A stretch of 37,593 nucleotides of DNA from Bergeyella porcorum (GCF_042427575.1 NZ_JBHMFD010000023.1:1-37593), one strand, 5' to 3'. Positions 22,657 through 31,251 are shown, numbered from the stretch's first letter. The notes: generated by a model from the sequence alone, not told the origin. A program made the numbers and translations.

Positions 22657-23613
22657 CTATGGATTTTGCTCTGATGCCAATCTGTAGATTTCTTCTATTT
22701 TTTCTACCGTTTTGAAACTTTGTTTAACACCTTCGGGGTGGCATTCTTCTGAGGTTAGATTTTCCATTAGATTGGAGATGTTGTCAGATTTTGGCAATTC
22801 CAAAGGGGGAGCAAAGTTTTCGATATTGCAGTACTCTATTTCGTCAAAATACTGTCCTGATATTTTTATAGTGCCTTTTTCTGCAATAATGGTCATAGAA
22901 CTTTCCAGGTTTTTTTCATAGACTGCCGTGGAAAAATTGAGCACGCCAATAGCACCGTTGTCTTTCATTTCAAAAGCAATGGTGCCTGTATCTTCTATTT
23001 CTATGTATTGCTGATGTTTCAATGTTTTGGCAAGTACATTTTTGATTTCAATATCTCCGAAGAGCCACATAATCAAATCGATGAAGTGGAAAAATTGCGT
23101 GTAAAGTGTTCCGCCATCGGTGGCTTTTTTTCCTTTCCAAGAGTTGGGCTGGTAGTAATTCTGTCCCCGAGACCAAAATAGATTGGACTGTAGCATATAG
23201 ATTTTTCCCAATTTCTGTTCGGAGATGAGTTTTTTCAGAAATTTTGAAATGGGAGAATATCGGTTTTGGTGGGAGAAAAAAATTTTTCTTCCCAATTGAT
23301 GAGATAGATTCTGTAATGTTTCGGTTTCCTTTTTTGAAAGGCAATAGGGCTTTTCTAAAAAAATATCATATCCGTTTTCTAAAAGGCGTTGAGCGGAGAT
23401 AGAATGGTCATAATTGGGGGTTGCAATGATAACCCTATCCACATCGGGTTTTTGTTCTAAAAAAACATCCAAAGACTGAAAGTATTCAGTCTCTGGATGA
23501 TGGATATTGCAGTTATCGATAATGGCTACCACTGTGGCGTCGGCTTTAGCCTTGATGGCGTCGTGGTGTTTTTTGCCCATAAAGCCATAGCCCAAAATCG
23601 CAAACTTTGTCAT
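22657..23613 (-). CDS. Gfo/Idh/MocA family oxidoreductase
   Basis: A 318-residue NAD(P)-dependent oxidoreductase. The N-terminal Rossmann domain has the dinucleotide motif GYGFMG (8-13) and VVAIIDN, the conserved EKP with Lys88 (FLEKPYCLSKKE), and a C-terminal alpha/beta domain with QFFHFIDLIMWLFGDI. Family members act on sugars or amino sugars; the substrate is not evident. It starts 3 bp after the clpC stop and must be co-transcribed with it, an unusual partnership. It ends at a shared strong terminator. Confidence 0.88.
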   Translation of the reverse strand: MTKFAILGYGFMGKKHHDAIKAKADATVVAIIDNCNIHHPETEYFQSLDVFLEQKPDVDRVIIATPNYDHSISAQRLLENGYDIFLEKPYCLSKKETETLQNLSHQLGRKIFFSHQNRYSPISKFLKKLISEQKLGKIYMLQSNLFWSRGQNYYQPNSWKGKKATDGGTLYTQFFHFIDLIMWLFGDIEIKNVLAKTLKHQQYIEIEDTGTIAFEMKDNGAIGVLNFSTAVYEKNLESSMTIIAEKGTIKISGQYFDEIEYCNIENFAPPLELPKSDNISNLMENLTSEECHPEGVKQSFKTVEKIEEIYRLASEQNP

Positions 23614-23616
23614 AGA

Positions 23617-26145
23617 TTAAATGGTTTCTTTTTTAGATTTTAATGCTTTCTTTTCTTTCTCTAACCCGTCTTTGGCATCGTTGAGTTTCAAAACAATTTT
23701 TTCATTTTCTTTGATTTGCTTATTGATGAGTAACTCTGCCAATAAGTCCTCGATGTACTTTTGTACGGCTCGTTTCAGTGGTCTTGCTCCAAAATCTTTG
23801 TCCCAACCTTTTTCCACGATGAAATCTTTGGCTTCTTCGGTAAGGGAAACCTGATAGCCTAGTTTTTCTAGTCTGCCATAGAGTTTGGATAGTTCCAAAT
23901 CGATAATCTTCTTGATGTCTTCTTGTTCCAAAGCATTGAAAATGATGATGTCATCTATTCTGTTTAAAAATTCTGGAGAGAAGGCTTTCTTCAAGGCACT
24001 TTCTATGGTGGCTTTAGCTCTGGCATCGCTGGAAGATTTTTTCGCATTGGTACCAAATCCTACGCCATCGCCAAAGTCTTTCAAATCTCTGGTTCCGATA
24101 TTGGAAGTGAGGATAATGATGGTGTTTCTAAAATCTATTTTTCTGCCCAAGCTATCGGTAACGTGTCCTTCGTCCAAAATTTGAAGCAGGATATTGAATA
24201 CATCTGGGTGGGCTTTTTCAATTTCATCTAGCAATACCACGGCATAAGGTTTTCTACGGACGGCTTCGGTAAGCTGGCCACCTTCTTCATAGCCTACATA
24301 TCCTGGAGGAGCACCTACTAAACGGGATACGGCAAATTTTTCCATATACTCACTCATATCAATTCGGATGAGGGCTTCGTCTGAGTCAAAGAGTTCGCGT
24401 GCCATTACTTTTGCCAATTCGGTTTTACCTACCCCTGTGGTTCCAAGGAAGATGAAAGTACCTATCGGTCGGTTAGGGTCTTTCAGACCGGCACGGTTTC
24501 TTTGGATAGCCTTTACTACTTTGCGTACGGCATCTTCTTGCCCTATCACTTTTCCGTTCAGCTTTTCATCCATTTGAGCCAATTTGTCCAGTTCGTTTTT
24601 GCCTACTTTGGTTACTGGTACACCGCTCATCATAGAAACCACTTCGGCTACATTTTCTTCTGTAACGGTTTCTTTCTTTTCTTTAACATCTTTATCCCAT
24701 TGCTCTTGAGCTACCGAAAGTTCCATTATCAATCGTTCTTCTTCATCTTTCAGTTTTCTAGCTTCCAGATAGTCTTGATCTTTTACAGCTTTTTGTTTGA
24801 GTTCTTTGGTTTCTTCAATTTTCTTTTCAAACTCAATGATTGCCGTAGGCACTTTCATATTTTTGATATAAACGCGAGAGCCAGCTTCATCTAAGGCATC
24901 AATTGCCTTGTCTGGAAGGAAGCGGTCTGTGATGTATCGCGAGGTAAGATTGACGCAAGCCATTATAGCCTCATCGGTATAGATTACATTGTGATGGTCT
25001 TCGTATTTCCCTTTGATTTGATTAAGAATTTGGATGGTTTCTTCTACGGAGGTAGGTTCTACCATTACCTTTTGGAAACGGCGTTCCAAGGCACCATCTT
25101 TCTCTATATACTGGCGGTATTCATCAAGGGTTGTAGCTCCAATGCATTGGATTTCCCCTCTTGCCAAAGCGGGTTTGAACATATTAGAAGCGTCTAAGCT
25201 TCCCGTAGAGCCACCTGCTCCTACAATGGTGTGGAGCTCATCTATGAACAAAATGACATCTCGATTTTTTTCCAATTCTGTCATAATGGCTTTCATTCTT
25301 TCTTCAAACTGTCCGCGGTATTTGGTACCTGCTACAAGGCTTGCCAAGTCTAGGGTGATCACGCGTTTGTTGTACAATACACGAGATACTTTTTTCTGAT
25401 GGATTCTAAGGGCTAAACCTTCGGCAATGGCAGATTTTCCCACGCCTGGCTCCCCGATGAGCAATGGATTGTTTTTCTTTCTTCTGGATAAGATTTGAGA
25501 AACTCTTTCTATTTCTTTTTCTCTACCAATAACAGGGTCTAGCCTGCCTTCCTTAGCGGCAGCAGTAAGATCTCTACCAAAATTATCCAAGGTAGGTGTT
25601 TTGCTTTTACCTGTGCTGATGTTGCCTTTGGGTTTACGCATTGCTCCAAACTCCTCTGCCTCATCTTCATCGTCATCATACATGCTCATTCTTGGGGATT
25701 CTCCAGAGTTTTTAAGTAGTGTAAGATATTCTCTGGAAACCTTTTCGTAGGTTACATTATAAGTTTCTAAGATGGATGAGGTAGGGTCTTCCGCTTTAAA
25801 AAGGATTCCCAATAAAAGATGTACGGTATTGACCTCCGTACCGCGGTATTGGCGGCATTCTAGCTCAGCTCTTTTTACCGCTTGGTCTGCCATTTTGGTA
25901 AGGGAAATATTGGTGATTTCTCCCATTAAAGGATTGGCAGAAGAAGCGTTAAGCGTTTCTATCTTTCTACGGATTTGTGTAAGGTCTGCTTTTAAAATCT
26001 GCAGAATCTCTCTTGCCGTGTTGTCTGTTTTAATGATGCCCAAAAGCAAATGCTCTGTATTGAGAAACTCACTTTTAAGCCGTCTTGCTTCGTTTTTACT
26101 TTGTTTGAATACTCTATCCAAACCTTCTGAAAATTTATAATCCAT
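23617..26145 (-). CDS. clpC: ATP-dependent Clp protease ATP-binding subunit ClpC
   Basis: An 842-residue HSP100 unfoldase. Two Clp-N repeats (1-145) are followed by AAA+ 1 with Walker A GEPGVGKS (231-238) and Walker B VILFIDE. A middle region includes a UVR motif-like coiled segment (FEKKIEETKELKQKAVKDQD, about 439-475) typical of ClpC rather than ClpB. AAA+ 2 has Walker A GTTGVGKT (568-575) and Walker B VVLLDEIEKAHPD, then the ClpB_D2-small domain and a lysine-rich tail. It feeds substrates to ClpP (not in the window) in protein quality control. The 5' leader is about 60 nt, with two -7 boxes and a hairpin. Confidence 0.95.
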   Translation of the reverse strand: MDYKFSEGLDRVFKQSKNEARRLKSEFLNTEHLLLGIIKTDNTAREILQILKADLTQIRRKIETLNASSANPLMGEITNISLTKMADQAVKRAELECRQYRGTEVNTVHLLLGILFKAEDPTSSILETYNVTYEKVSREYLTLLKNSGESPRMSMYDDDEDEAEEFGAMRKPKGNISTGKSKTPTLDNFGRDLTAAAKEGRLDPVIGREKEIERVSQILSRRKKNNPLLIGEPGVGKSAIAEGLALRIHQKKVSRVLYNKRVITLDLASLVAGTKYRGQFEERMKAIMTELEKNRDVILFIDELHTIVGAGGSTGSLDASNMFKPALARGEIQCIGATTLDEYRQYIEKDGALERRFQKVMVEPTSVEETIQILNQIKGKYEDHHNVIYTDEAIMACVNLTSRYITDRFLPDKAIDALDEAGSRVYIKNMKVPTAIIEFEKKIEETKELKQKAVKDQDYLEARKLKDEEERLIMELSVAQEQWDKDVKEKKETVTEENVAEVVSMMSGVPVTKVGKNELDKLAQMDEKLNGKVIGQEDAVRKVVKAIQRNRAGLKDPNRPIGTFIFLGTTGVGKTELAKVMARELFDSDEALIRIDMSEYMEKFAVSRLVGAPPGYVGYEEGGQLTEAVRRKPYAVVLLDEIEKAHPDVFNILLQILDEGHVTDSLGRKIDFRNTIIILTSNIGTRDLKDFGDGVGFGTNAKKSSSDARAKATIESALKKAFSPEFLNRIDDIIIFNALEQEDIKKIIDLELSKLYGRLEKLGYQVSLTEEAKDFIVEKGWDKDFGARPLKRAVQKYIEDLLAELLINKQIKENEKIVLKLNDAKDGLEKEKKALKSKKETI

Positions 26146-26166
26146 AATATGTCTCTCTTATTTAGT

Positions 26167-26195
26167 AGATTAAAGGTAAAAGTGCCTTTAAATCT
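26167..26195 (-). promoter_or_regulatory. Hairpin in the clpC 5' leader
   Basis: agattaaagg (26167-26176) pairs with cctttaaatct (26185-26195) with a one-base bulge and an 8-nt loop. It lies between the predicted transcription start and ATG 26145, about 20 nt before the start codon. It could affect translation or mRNA stability. Confidence 0.4.
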
Positions 26196-26211
26196 TACCG
26201 CTAAGTTCTTG

Positions 26212-26231
26212 CAAATATATGACCAAAGATA
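26212..26231 (-). promoter_or_regulatory. Tandem -7 boxes upstream of clpC
   Basis: Two perfect TAnnTTTG boxes lie on the minus strand, TATCTTTG (26231 to 26224) and TATATTTG (26219 to 26212), 12 bp apart, giving two possible transcription starts for clpC. Confidence 0.45.
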
Positions 26232-26257
26232 ATAAAATGACTTTATGGCAGAAAGTG

Positions 26258-26291
26258 TTGGGGCAAATTTCATCCAAAATGCCTATTTTTG
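26258..26291 (+). promoter_or_regulatory. Promoter of the YgjV-like/GT4/sufE/GT9 run
   Basis: TTG at 26258-26260 and a perfect -7 box TATTTTTG at 26284-26291 are separated by 23 nt; the ATG follows 19 nt later. Confidence 0.5.
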
Positions 26292-26310
26292 TTATCAAAA
26301 TTAAAGAAAT

Positions 26311-26526
26311 ATGACTCCAGAAATTGCAAGTTATTTTGGCTATGCGGCATCGTTTTTTGTAGTGCTTAGTTTTGTATTAAAAGACTTAAAGAAGGTGAGA
26401 TTGGTTAATTTGGTAGGCTGTATTTGTTTCGTGATTTATGGGGTATTCAGTGGAATGCTTTGGCCTATCATTATTCCTAATGCGATTCTTTGCCTGATTC
26501 AAATTTATTATTTGCTGAAAAAATAA
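26311..26526 (+). CDS. YgjV-like small inner-membrane protein
   Basis: A 71-residue protein with three closely packed hydrophobic segments (IASYFGYAASFFVVLSFVL, VRLVNLVGCICFVIYGVFSG, WPIIIPNAILCLIQIYYLL) and a KDLKKVR loop between the first two. The pattern resembles the YgjV-type inner-membrane proteins, whose function is unknown; automated labels such as uroporphyrinogen decarboxylase for similar flavobacterial proteins look unsupported. It lies 14 bp before the glycosyltransferase and behind a good promoter, so it leads a four-gene run. Confidence 0.75.
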   Translation: MTPEIASYFGYAASFFVVLSFVLKDLKKVRLVNLVGCICFVIYGVFSGMLWPIIIPNAILCLIQIYYLLKK

Positions 26527-26540
26527 AGACTAAATAACCA

Positions 26541-27644
26541 ATGAAAATTCTCATTAGCGTGTTTAATAACCTCTATACCGATCAAAGGGTAGAGAAAGTT
26601 TGCCGAACGCTTCATAACAATGGCTATGAAATAGAATTGATAGGGAACTCCTTAGAGGGATTGCCACCTATGGAGCGTCCGTATGTTTTCCATCGCATTC
26701 CGCTTCGTTCCAAAACATTGAGAAAAGCCTATATTGAATTTCAGTGGAAACTCTACAACGAACTGAAAACAAGAGCAGATAAACATACTGTTTTATTAGC
26801 GAATGATTTGGATACGCTTCTTCCTAATGTTTTATTAGCTCAGAAACGGCAATTGCCTCTGGTGTATGATAGTCACGAGATTTTTACCGAGCAGCCATCG
26901 GTGCAAGGAAGGTGGGTGCAGGGTGTTTGGCGTTTTTTGGAAAAACATCTCATCAAGAAGGTTGGCTATATGATGACCGAAAGTTTTAGTTATGCCCAAT
27001 GGTTTAATGAAAAATATGGTGTTAATCCTTTGGTTGTGAGGAATATTCCATTTCAGATAAAAGAGGAAATTGAAACGGTGACGAATCAGCCGAAGGTCAT
27101 TCTCTATCAAGGCGCTTTGAACCAAGCAAGGGGAATCCCACAGATGATTAAAGCCATGCATCAGATAGAAAATGCGGTGTTCAAGATTGTGGGAGATGGT
27201 CCTCAAAGAAAGGATTATGAAAAAGTAGCAGAGGAAGAAAAACTATTGGGGAATAAAGTTCAGTTTTTGGGAAGAATGAGTCCTCAGGATTTAAGGAAAT
27301 TCACCCGAACGGCGGATGTAGGCGTTGCATTAGAAGAAAACAATGGACTGAGTTATTATCTTTCTTTGCCCAATAAAATTGCGGATTATATTCAATCTCG
27401 GGTGCCTATTGTAATGATAAATTTTCCAGAAATGAAAAAGGTTTACGCAGATTTTAAAGTAGGAGAGATGATTGAAAATCACCATCCTGATACCATTGCA
27501 CAAGCCGTTAATAGGGCTTTGAATAACGGGAAAAATTATTACCGAGAAGCCTTGGATAATGCTGCTGAAGTGCTTTGCTGGGAACACGAAGAAGCTAAAA
27601 TCCTAGACCTATTCCGAAGAATAGAAATGGAAAACTTTCATTAA
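26541..27644 (+). CDS. GT4-like glycosyltransferase
   Basis: A 367-residue GT-B fold glycosyltransferase. The N-terminal domain starts MKILISVFNNLYTDQRVEKV and has the YDSHEIFTEQPSVQGRW segment. The C-terminal nucleotide-sugar domain starts near KVILYQGALNQARGI and contains KIVGDGPQRKDYEK, VQFLGRMSPQDL and the donor-binding segment GLSYYLSLPNKIADYIQSRV. Acceptor and sugar are unknown; a role in surface polysaccharide or lipid glycosylation is likely. It sits between the YgjV-like gene (14 bp) and sufE (10 bp). Confidence 0.85.
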   Translation: MKILISVFNNLYTDQRVEKVCRTLHNNGYEIELIGNSLEGLPPMERPYVFHRIPLRSKTLRKAYIEFQWKLYNELKTRADKHTVLLANDLDTLLPNVLLAQKRQLPLVYDSHEIFTEQPSVQGRWVQGVWRFLEKHLIKKVGYMMTESFSYAQWFNEKYGVNPLVVRNIPFQIKEEIETVTNQPKVILYQGALNQARGIPQMIKAMHQIENAVFKIVGDGPQRKDYEKVAEEEKLLGNKVQFLGRMSPQDLRKFTRTADVGVALEENNGLSYYLSLPNKIADYIQSRVPIVMINFPEMKKVYADFKVGEMIENHHPDTIAQAVNRALNNGKNYYREALDNAAEVLCWEHEEAKILDLFRRIEMENFH

Positions 27645-27649
27645 TTTTG
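27642..27649 (+). promoter_or_regulatory. -7 box TAATTTTG just before sufE
   Basis: A perfect TAnnTTTG overlapping the 3' end of the glycosyltransferase gene, with 5 nt to the sufE ATG at 27655. It suggests an internal promoter and a leaderless sufE-GT9 transcript. No clear -33 element. Confidence 0.4.
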
Positions 27650-27654
27650 CACCT

Positions 27655-28074
27655 ATGACAATAAAAGAAAAACAAGACGCTATCGTAAAGGATTTTGAAT
27701 TCCTTGAAGATTGGGAGCAAAAATATGAGTATCTTATCGATTTAGGTAAAGAACTAAAAGGGCTTCCCGAGGATAAAAAAACAGATGAAAATCTCATTAA
27801 AGGCTGTCAATCCAAAGTTTGGATAGATGCTTCGTTTCAAGATGGGAAACTTTTCTTCAATGCTGATAGTGATGGAATTTTACCCAAAGGTATCGTGGCT
27901 CTGCTGGTATCCATCTATAGCGGACATCCTACCAAGGAAATTTTGGACTCCGATTTTGATTTTATTTCCCAAATTGGACTCCAAGAGTTTTTATCACCCT
28001 CCCGAGCCAACGGATTAATGGCAATGACCAAGCAAATTAAGTTTTACGCAGTAGCTTTTCAATTAAAATCTTGA
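27655..28074 (+). CDS. sufE: SufE family Fe-S cluster assembly protein
   Basis: A 139-residue SufE-like protein. The sulfur-accepting Cys51 sits in the family motif LIKGCQSKVWI, with DGKLFFNADSDGILPKGIVALLVSIYSG and LSPSRANGLMAM downstream. SufE takes persulfide sulfur from the cysteine desulfurase SufS and passes it to SufB; sufS and sufBCD are not in this window. Its stop overlaps the TTG start of the GT9 gene by 4 bp, so it shares a transcript with glycosyltransferases, with no obvious functional link. Confidence 0.92.
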   Translation: MTIKEKQDAIVKDFEFLEDWEQKYEYLIDLGKELKGLPEDKKTDENLIKGCQSKVWIDASFQDGKLFFNADSDGILPKGIVALLVSIYSGHPTKEILDSDFDFISQIGLQEFLSPSRANGLMAMTKQIKFYAVAFQLKS

Positions 28075-29069
28075 TAAAAATATTAGCATATCGGTTTTCC
28101 GCTTTTGGCGATGTGGCAATGACGGCGGTGGTGCTTCGGGAGTTCTTGGAGCAAAATCCTAATGTGGAAATCATTATGGTATCTCGTGCCAACTTTTCTC
28201 CTTTGTTTGAAGGGATAGACCGCCTGCACTTCAAAGGAATTAACCTTGATGAATACAAAGGATTTTTGGGATTAAGACGATTAGGAAACGCCTTGCTGAA
28301 AGAGTTCCAGCCCGATTGTATTGCAGATTTGCACGATGTTATCCGAACTAAATTTTTGAGACGATATTTTAAGCTGAAAGGCATCCAGGTATCGGTGATA
28401 GATAAAGGAAAGGAAGACAAAAAGCAACTTACCGATGTCTGGAATTTGAATAAAACCCAACTGAAATCTACCACAGAACGCTATGCTGATGTATTGAGAG
28501 CCTTGGGCTTTCAGGTGACGCTATCTCATCAGTATAGAGTTTTAGCTGCGGATAAATCTGGGATAGGATTTGCTCCCTTTGCACAGCATAAGGGGAAAAT
28601 GTTACCTTTGGAAAAATCTTTTGAACTGCTGAAAATCCTTTCTCAGTACAAGAAAGTTTATCTTTTTGGAGGTGGGAAAAATGAAGTGGAGATTCTCTCA
28701 TCTTGGGAGCAGCAGCTACCGAATGTGGAGAGCCTGGCGGGGAAATTATCCTTAAAAGAAGAAATAGAAAAAATAACCACTCTGGAAGTGATGATTTCTA
28801 TGGATTCTGCCAATATGCACTTGGCAAGTTTAGCGGGCACACGCTGTATTTCTGTTTGGGGAGCTACGCATCATTACGCTGGATTTCTGGGCTATGGGCA
28901 AAGCGAAGCTGATATTGTTTCCGTGGAAGACCTTACCTGCCGCCCTTGCTCTGTGTTTGGGGATAAGCCCTGCTACAGAGGAGACTATGCCTGTCTCAAT
29001 GAAATTGACATTCACGAAGTGATAAAGAAAGTTGATATTAAGAAAAAATCTTTTTTACAACTGAAATAA
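28071..29069 (+). CDS. GT9 family (heptosyltransferase-like) glycosyltransferase
   Basis: A 332-residue GT-B enzyme of family 9. It opens with IKILAYRFSAFGDVAMTAVV, the usual start of these proteins, and ends with the family segment MDSANMHLASLAGTRCISVW, then DLTCRPCSVFGDKPCYRGDY and CLNEI. The start is TTG at 28071, overlapping the sufE stop (TTGA); no ATG exists before the conserved N-terminus, so TTG is well supported and implies translational coupling. It probably adds a heptose or other sugar to the lipopolysaccharide core; the donor is not determined. Confidence 0.88.
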   Translation: MIKILAYRFSAFGDVAMTAVVLREFLEQNPNVEIIMVSRANFSPLFEGIDRLHFKGINLDEYKGFLGLRRLGNALLKEFQPDCIADLHDVIRTKFLRRYFKLKGIQVSVIDKGKEDKKQLTDVWNLNKTQLKSTTERYADVLRALGFQVTLSHQYRVLAADKSGIGFAPFAQHKGKMLPLEKSFELLKILSQYKKVYLFGGGKNEVEILSSWEQQLPNVESLAGKLSLKEEIEKITTLEVMISMDSANMHLASLAGTRCISVWGATHHYAGFLGYGQSEADIVSVEDLTCRPCSVFGDKPCYRGDYACLNEIDIHEVIKKVDIKKKSFLQLK

Positions 29070-29229
29070 TTGTTGCATTGAAATAGGCTAAACGTGTGAA
29101 ATTTATAAATCGTTAATAATTAACAGCTTGTATATTTGTAAAATGTCTTCAAAATATAATTTTGTGCGTTTGATCTACTTCCAAAAAGAACCATAGAAAA
29201 TAGTTATATCGTTTCCTTTTAAATTTTCA

Positions 29230-29237
29230 TAATTTTG
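29230..29237 (+). promoter_or_regulatory. -7 box TAATTTTG for the JmjC-like gene
   Basis: A perfect TAnnTTTG 18 nt before ATG 29256. Two more perfect boxes lie upstream at 29131-29138 (TATATTTG) and 29157-29164 (TAATTTTG), so the 186-bp gap holds three possible starts. Confidence 0.45.
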
Positions 29238-29255
29238 TGGTTTAATTTTTTGTAA

Positions 29256-30137
29256 ATGGGACTTATTTTAAAACCAATAGACATTGTAGAAGACATTAGT
29301 CAAGAAGATTTTATCAATAAATATCTGAAACCTCGCAAGCCCGTTGTCATCAGAAATATGGCAAGAAAATGGCCGGCTTATGAAAAATGGACTTTAGACT
29401 ATATGAAGGAAGTGGTGGGCGATGTGGAAGTACCATTGTATGATTCCTCTAAGGCAGACCCAGCCGCTCCTATCAATGCTTCGGCAGCAAAGATGAAATT
29501 CACAGATTATATCGATTTGATAAAGGAGCAACCAACGGATTTGAGAATTTTCCTTTTTGACCCAATAAAATACGCTCCGAAACTGCTGGAAGATTATATC
29601 TCTCCAAAAGACTTGATGGGCGGTTTTCTGGATAAATATCCTAATATGTTTTTCGGAGGAAAAGGCTCGGTCACTTTTTTACATTTTGACATCGATATGG
29701 CTCACATTTTCCATACGCATTTCGGAGGAAGAAAGCATATTTTGTTGTTTGATTATAAGTGGAAAGAGCGTCTTTATCAGATTCCTTACGCTACCTATTC
29801 TCTGGAAGACTATGACATTTCCAATCCTGATTTTGAGAAATTCCCTGCCCTAGATGGTGTAGAAGGTATTGAATGCTTTTTGGAACACGGCGATACACTC
29901 TTTATGCCTACAGGATGGTGGCATTGGATGAAGTATTTGGATGGAAGTTTCTCGCTCTCGCTCAGAGCGTGGGATAAATCTTGGAAAGTGAAAGCTCACT
30001 CTCTTTGGAACCTAACGGTACAGCGGCAGGTGGATAGTTTCTTGAAAAAACGATTCAAAAAACGCTATATGGATTGGAAAGAGAAAAAAGCGATAGAACG
30101 AGCAGAACAAGCTTTGAGAAAAGGACTTCCTAAATAA
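29256..30137 (+). CDS. Cupin-like/JmjC-domain oxygenase
   Basis: A 293-residue protein of the cupin_8/JmjC class, related to FIH-type 2-oxoglutarate/Fe(II) hydroxylases. The N-terminal FINKYLKPRKPVVIRNMARK motif is typical. The iron-binding triad is His143, Asp145 (FLHFDIDMAHIFHTHFGG) and His223 (LFMPTGWWHWMKYLDG), with Lys160 (GGRKHILLF) suitable for 2-oxoglutarate. The C-terminus is basic (KKRFKKRYMDWKEKKA), perhaps for nucleic acid or ribosome contact. Substrates of bacterial relatives include proteins and RNA-linked residues; here it is unknown. It ends in a strong terminator. Confidence 0.87.
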   Translation: MGLILKPIDIVEDISQEDFINKYLKPRKPVVIRNMARKWPAYEKWTLDYMKEVVGDVEVPLYDSSKADPAAPINASAAKMKFTDYIDLIKEQPTDLRIFLFDPIKYAPKLLEDYISPKDLMGGFLDKYPNMFFGGKGSVTFLHFDIDMAHIFHTHFGGRKHILLFDYKWKERLYQIPYATYSLEDYDISNPDFEKFPALDGVEGIECFLEHGDTLFMPTGWWHWMKYLDGSFSLSLRAWDKSWKVKAHSLWNLTVQRQVDSFLKKRFKKRYMDWKEKKAIERAEQALRKGLPK

Positions 30138-30141
30138 CAAT

Positions 30142-30167
30142 AACGCCGAAAATTTTCGGCGTTTTTT
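30142..30167 (+). terminator. Intrinsic terminator after the JmjC-like gene
   Basis: aacgccgaaaa (30142-30152) and ttttcggcgtt (30153-30163) form a perfect palindrome with a T run to 30167. The AAAA/TTTT centre would be the loop. Confidence 0.9.
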
Positions 30168-30244
30168 ATTTTACAATGCTATTAGATTGTTTAGCCAATT
30201 TAAAATTCTTAACATACATCAACGGTTTAGTAAAGAAAACCTCT

Positions 30245-30252
30245 TATATTTG
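30245..30252 (+). promoter_or_regulatory. -7 box TATATTTG for the DoxX-like gene
   Basis: A perfect TAnnTTTG 32 nt before ATG 30285. A near -33 element (TTTA at 30225-30228) is 16 nt upstream. Confidence 0.45.
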
Positions 30253-30284
30253 TCATCACTGATGTTTAACTTAGCTATTTTAAT

Positions 30285-31157
30285 ATGATAAAGAAGATAA
30301 AACTTTCCAGATTAGTTCTTGTTCCCGTTCTCTTGGGATTGATTTTTTCACTATTTTACATAGGCGTATTAATGCTTACCAATGATGCAGAAACCAATGT
30401 TTCAAAATTCCTCCTTACCAAGATGGGAGCGGGACTTGAGCAAAATGTCAATGCATTATCCCGAAGTGTGATTCCCGTAGCGGGATTCGTAGGAGTTGTT
30501 TCCGCATTGGCTCTTATTTTAGGATTGGTAAAGAAAGAATTTCTTTTCAGTGATAGAAGTCGTTTTATTCAATGGGGATTATTTTTGGCAACCCTTTCAG
30601 TTTCCATTTATGGCTTCGGCGTGCGGATAATTTCCAATCATATGTTAGCAGGCACTCTATTTTTCTACACAGCCATTTTATTTATTTTGCTAAAAATTGT
30701 AGAGCGAAAAACGCCTGAAACAGATTCTATTCTGAAAAATCTTCAATGGTTGCCTATTATCTTCCTTATTTTTTATACGATGGGATTCACGGGATATCAA
30801 AAACTCTTCAATACCGAAATGGTGATGCCAAAGTATGTAGAAATGTTTAGCGATACTATTTTAGCTCAAATGCCAGGAGGCATCCCACCGTTTATTTATC
30901 TATTAGGAATCTGTGAATTTGTAGCGGGAATTTTAGCGGTGATAGCCTTAGTGAAAGGCGAGTTTATCACAGGGAAAAGCAAAATCTTTTTGAGATGGAC
31001 GCTCTTACTTACTGTGTTCACTTTCTTTCAATTGAGCATAGGGTTGTTCATTTTGGTCAATATACCAGGAGCGATTAATTTGTTGCTCTACGCAATTTTT
31101 TCTACAGTATTATTTTACTTGATTGACGAGCACGGAGATAATTCTATTCTATCTTAA
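30285..31157 (+). CDS. DoxX-like polytopic membrane protein
   Basis: A 290-residue integral membrane protein with about eight hydrophobic helices. The second half has the DoxX-type pattern GFTGYQKLFNTEMVMPKYVE followed by PFIYLLGICEFVAGILAVIA. The first half (LVLVPVLLGLIFSLFYIGVL, VAGFVGVVSALALILGLV) may be a divergent repeat. There are no catalytic motifs and the function is unknown. It stands alone between two terminators with its own promoter. Confidence 0.68.
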   Translation: MIKKIKLSRLVLVPVLLGLIFSLFYIGVLMLTNDAETNVSKFLLTKMGAGLEQNVNALSRSVIPVAGFVGVVSALALILGLVKKEFLFSDRSRFIQWGLFLATLSVSIYGFGVRIISNHMLAGTLFFYTAILFILLKIVERKTPETDSILKNLQWLPIIFLIFYTMGFTGYQKLFNTEMVMPKYVEMFSDTILAQMPGGIPPFIYLLGICEFVAGILAVIALVKGEFITGKSKIFLRWTLLLTVFTFFQLSIGLFILVNIPGAINLLLYAIFSTVLFYLIDEHGDNSILS

Positions 31158-31180
31158 AACTCATCATTCATCTATAAATA

Positions 31181-31216
31181 AAACCTCTTTCGGAGCATTT
31201 CTCTGAAAGAGGTTTT
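31181..31216 (+). terminator. Terminator of the DoxX-like gene
   Basis: The 10-bp stem aaacctcttt (31181-31190) and aaagaggttt (31206-31215) has a 15-nt loop and a short T run. Confidence 0.75.
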
Positions 31217-31251
31217 GCTTTGTTTTGGCGTTATCAGCTCTGAAAACAAAA

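Noticed and set aside
29143..29196. 17-codon ORF after a -7 box as a real small protein
   Set aside because: Too short to support by sequence alone; kept only as part of a finding.
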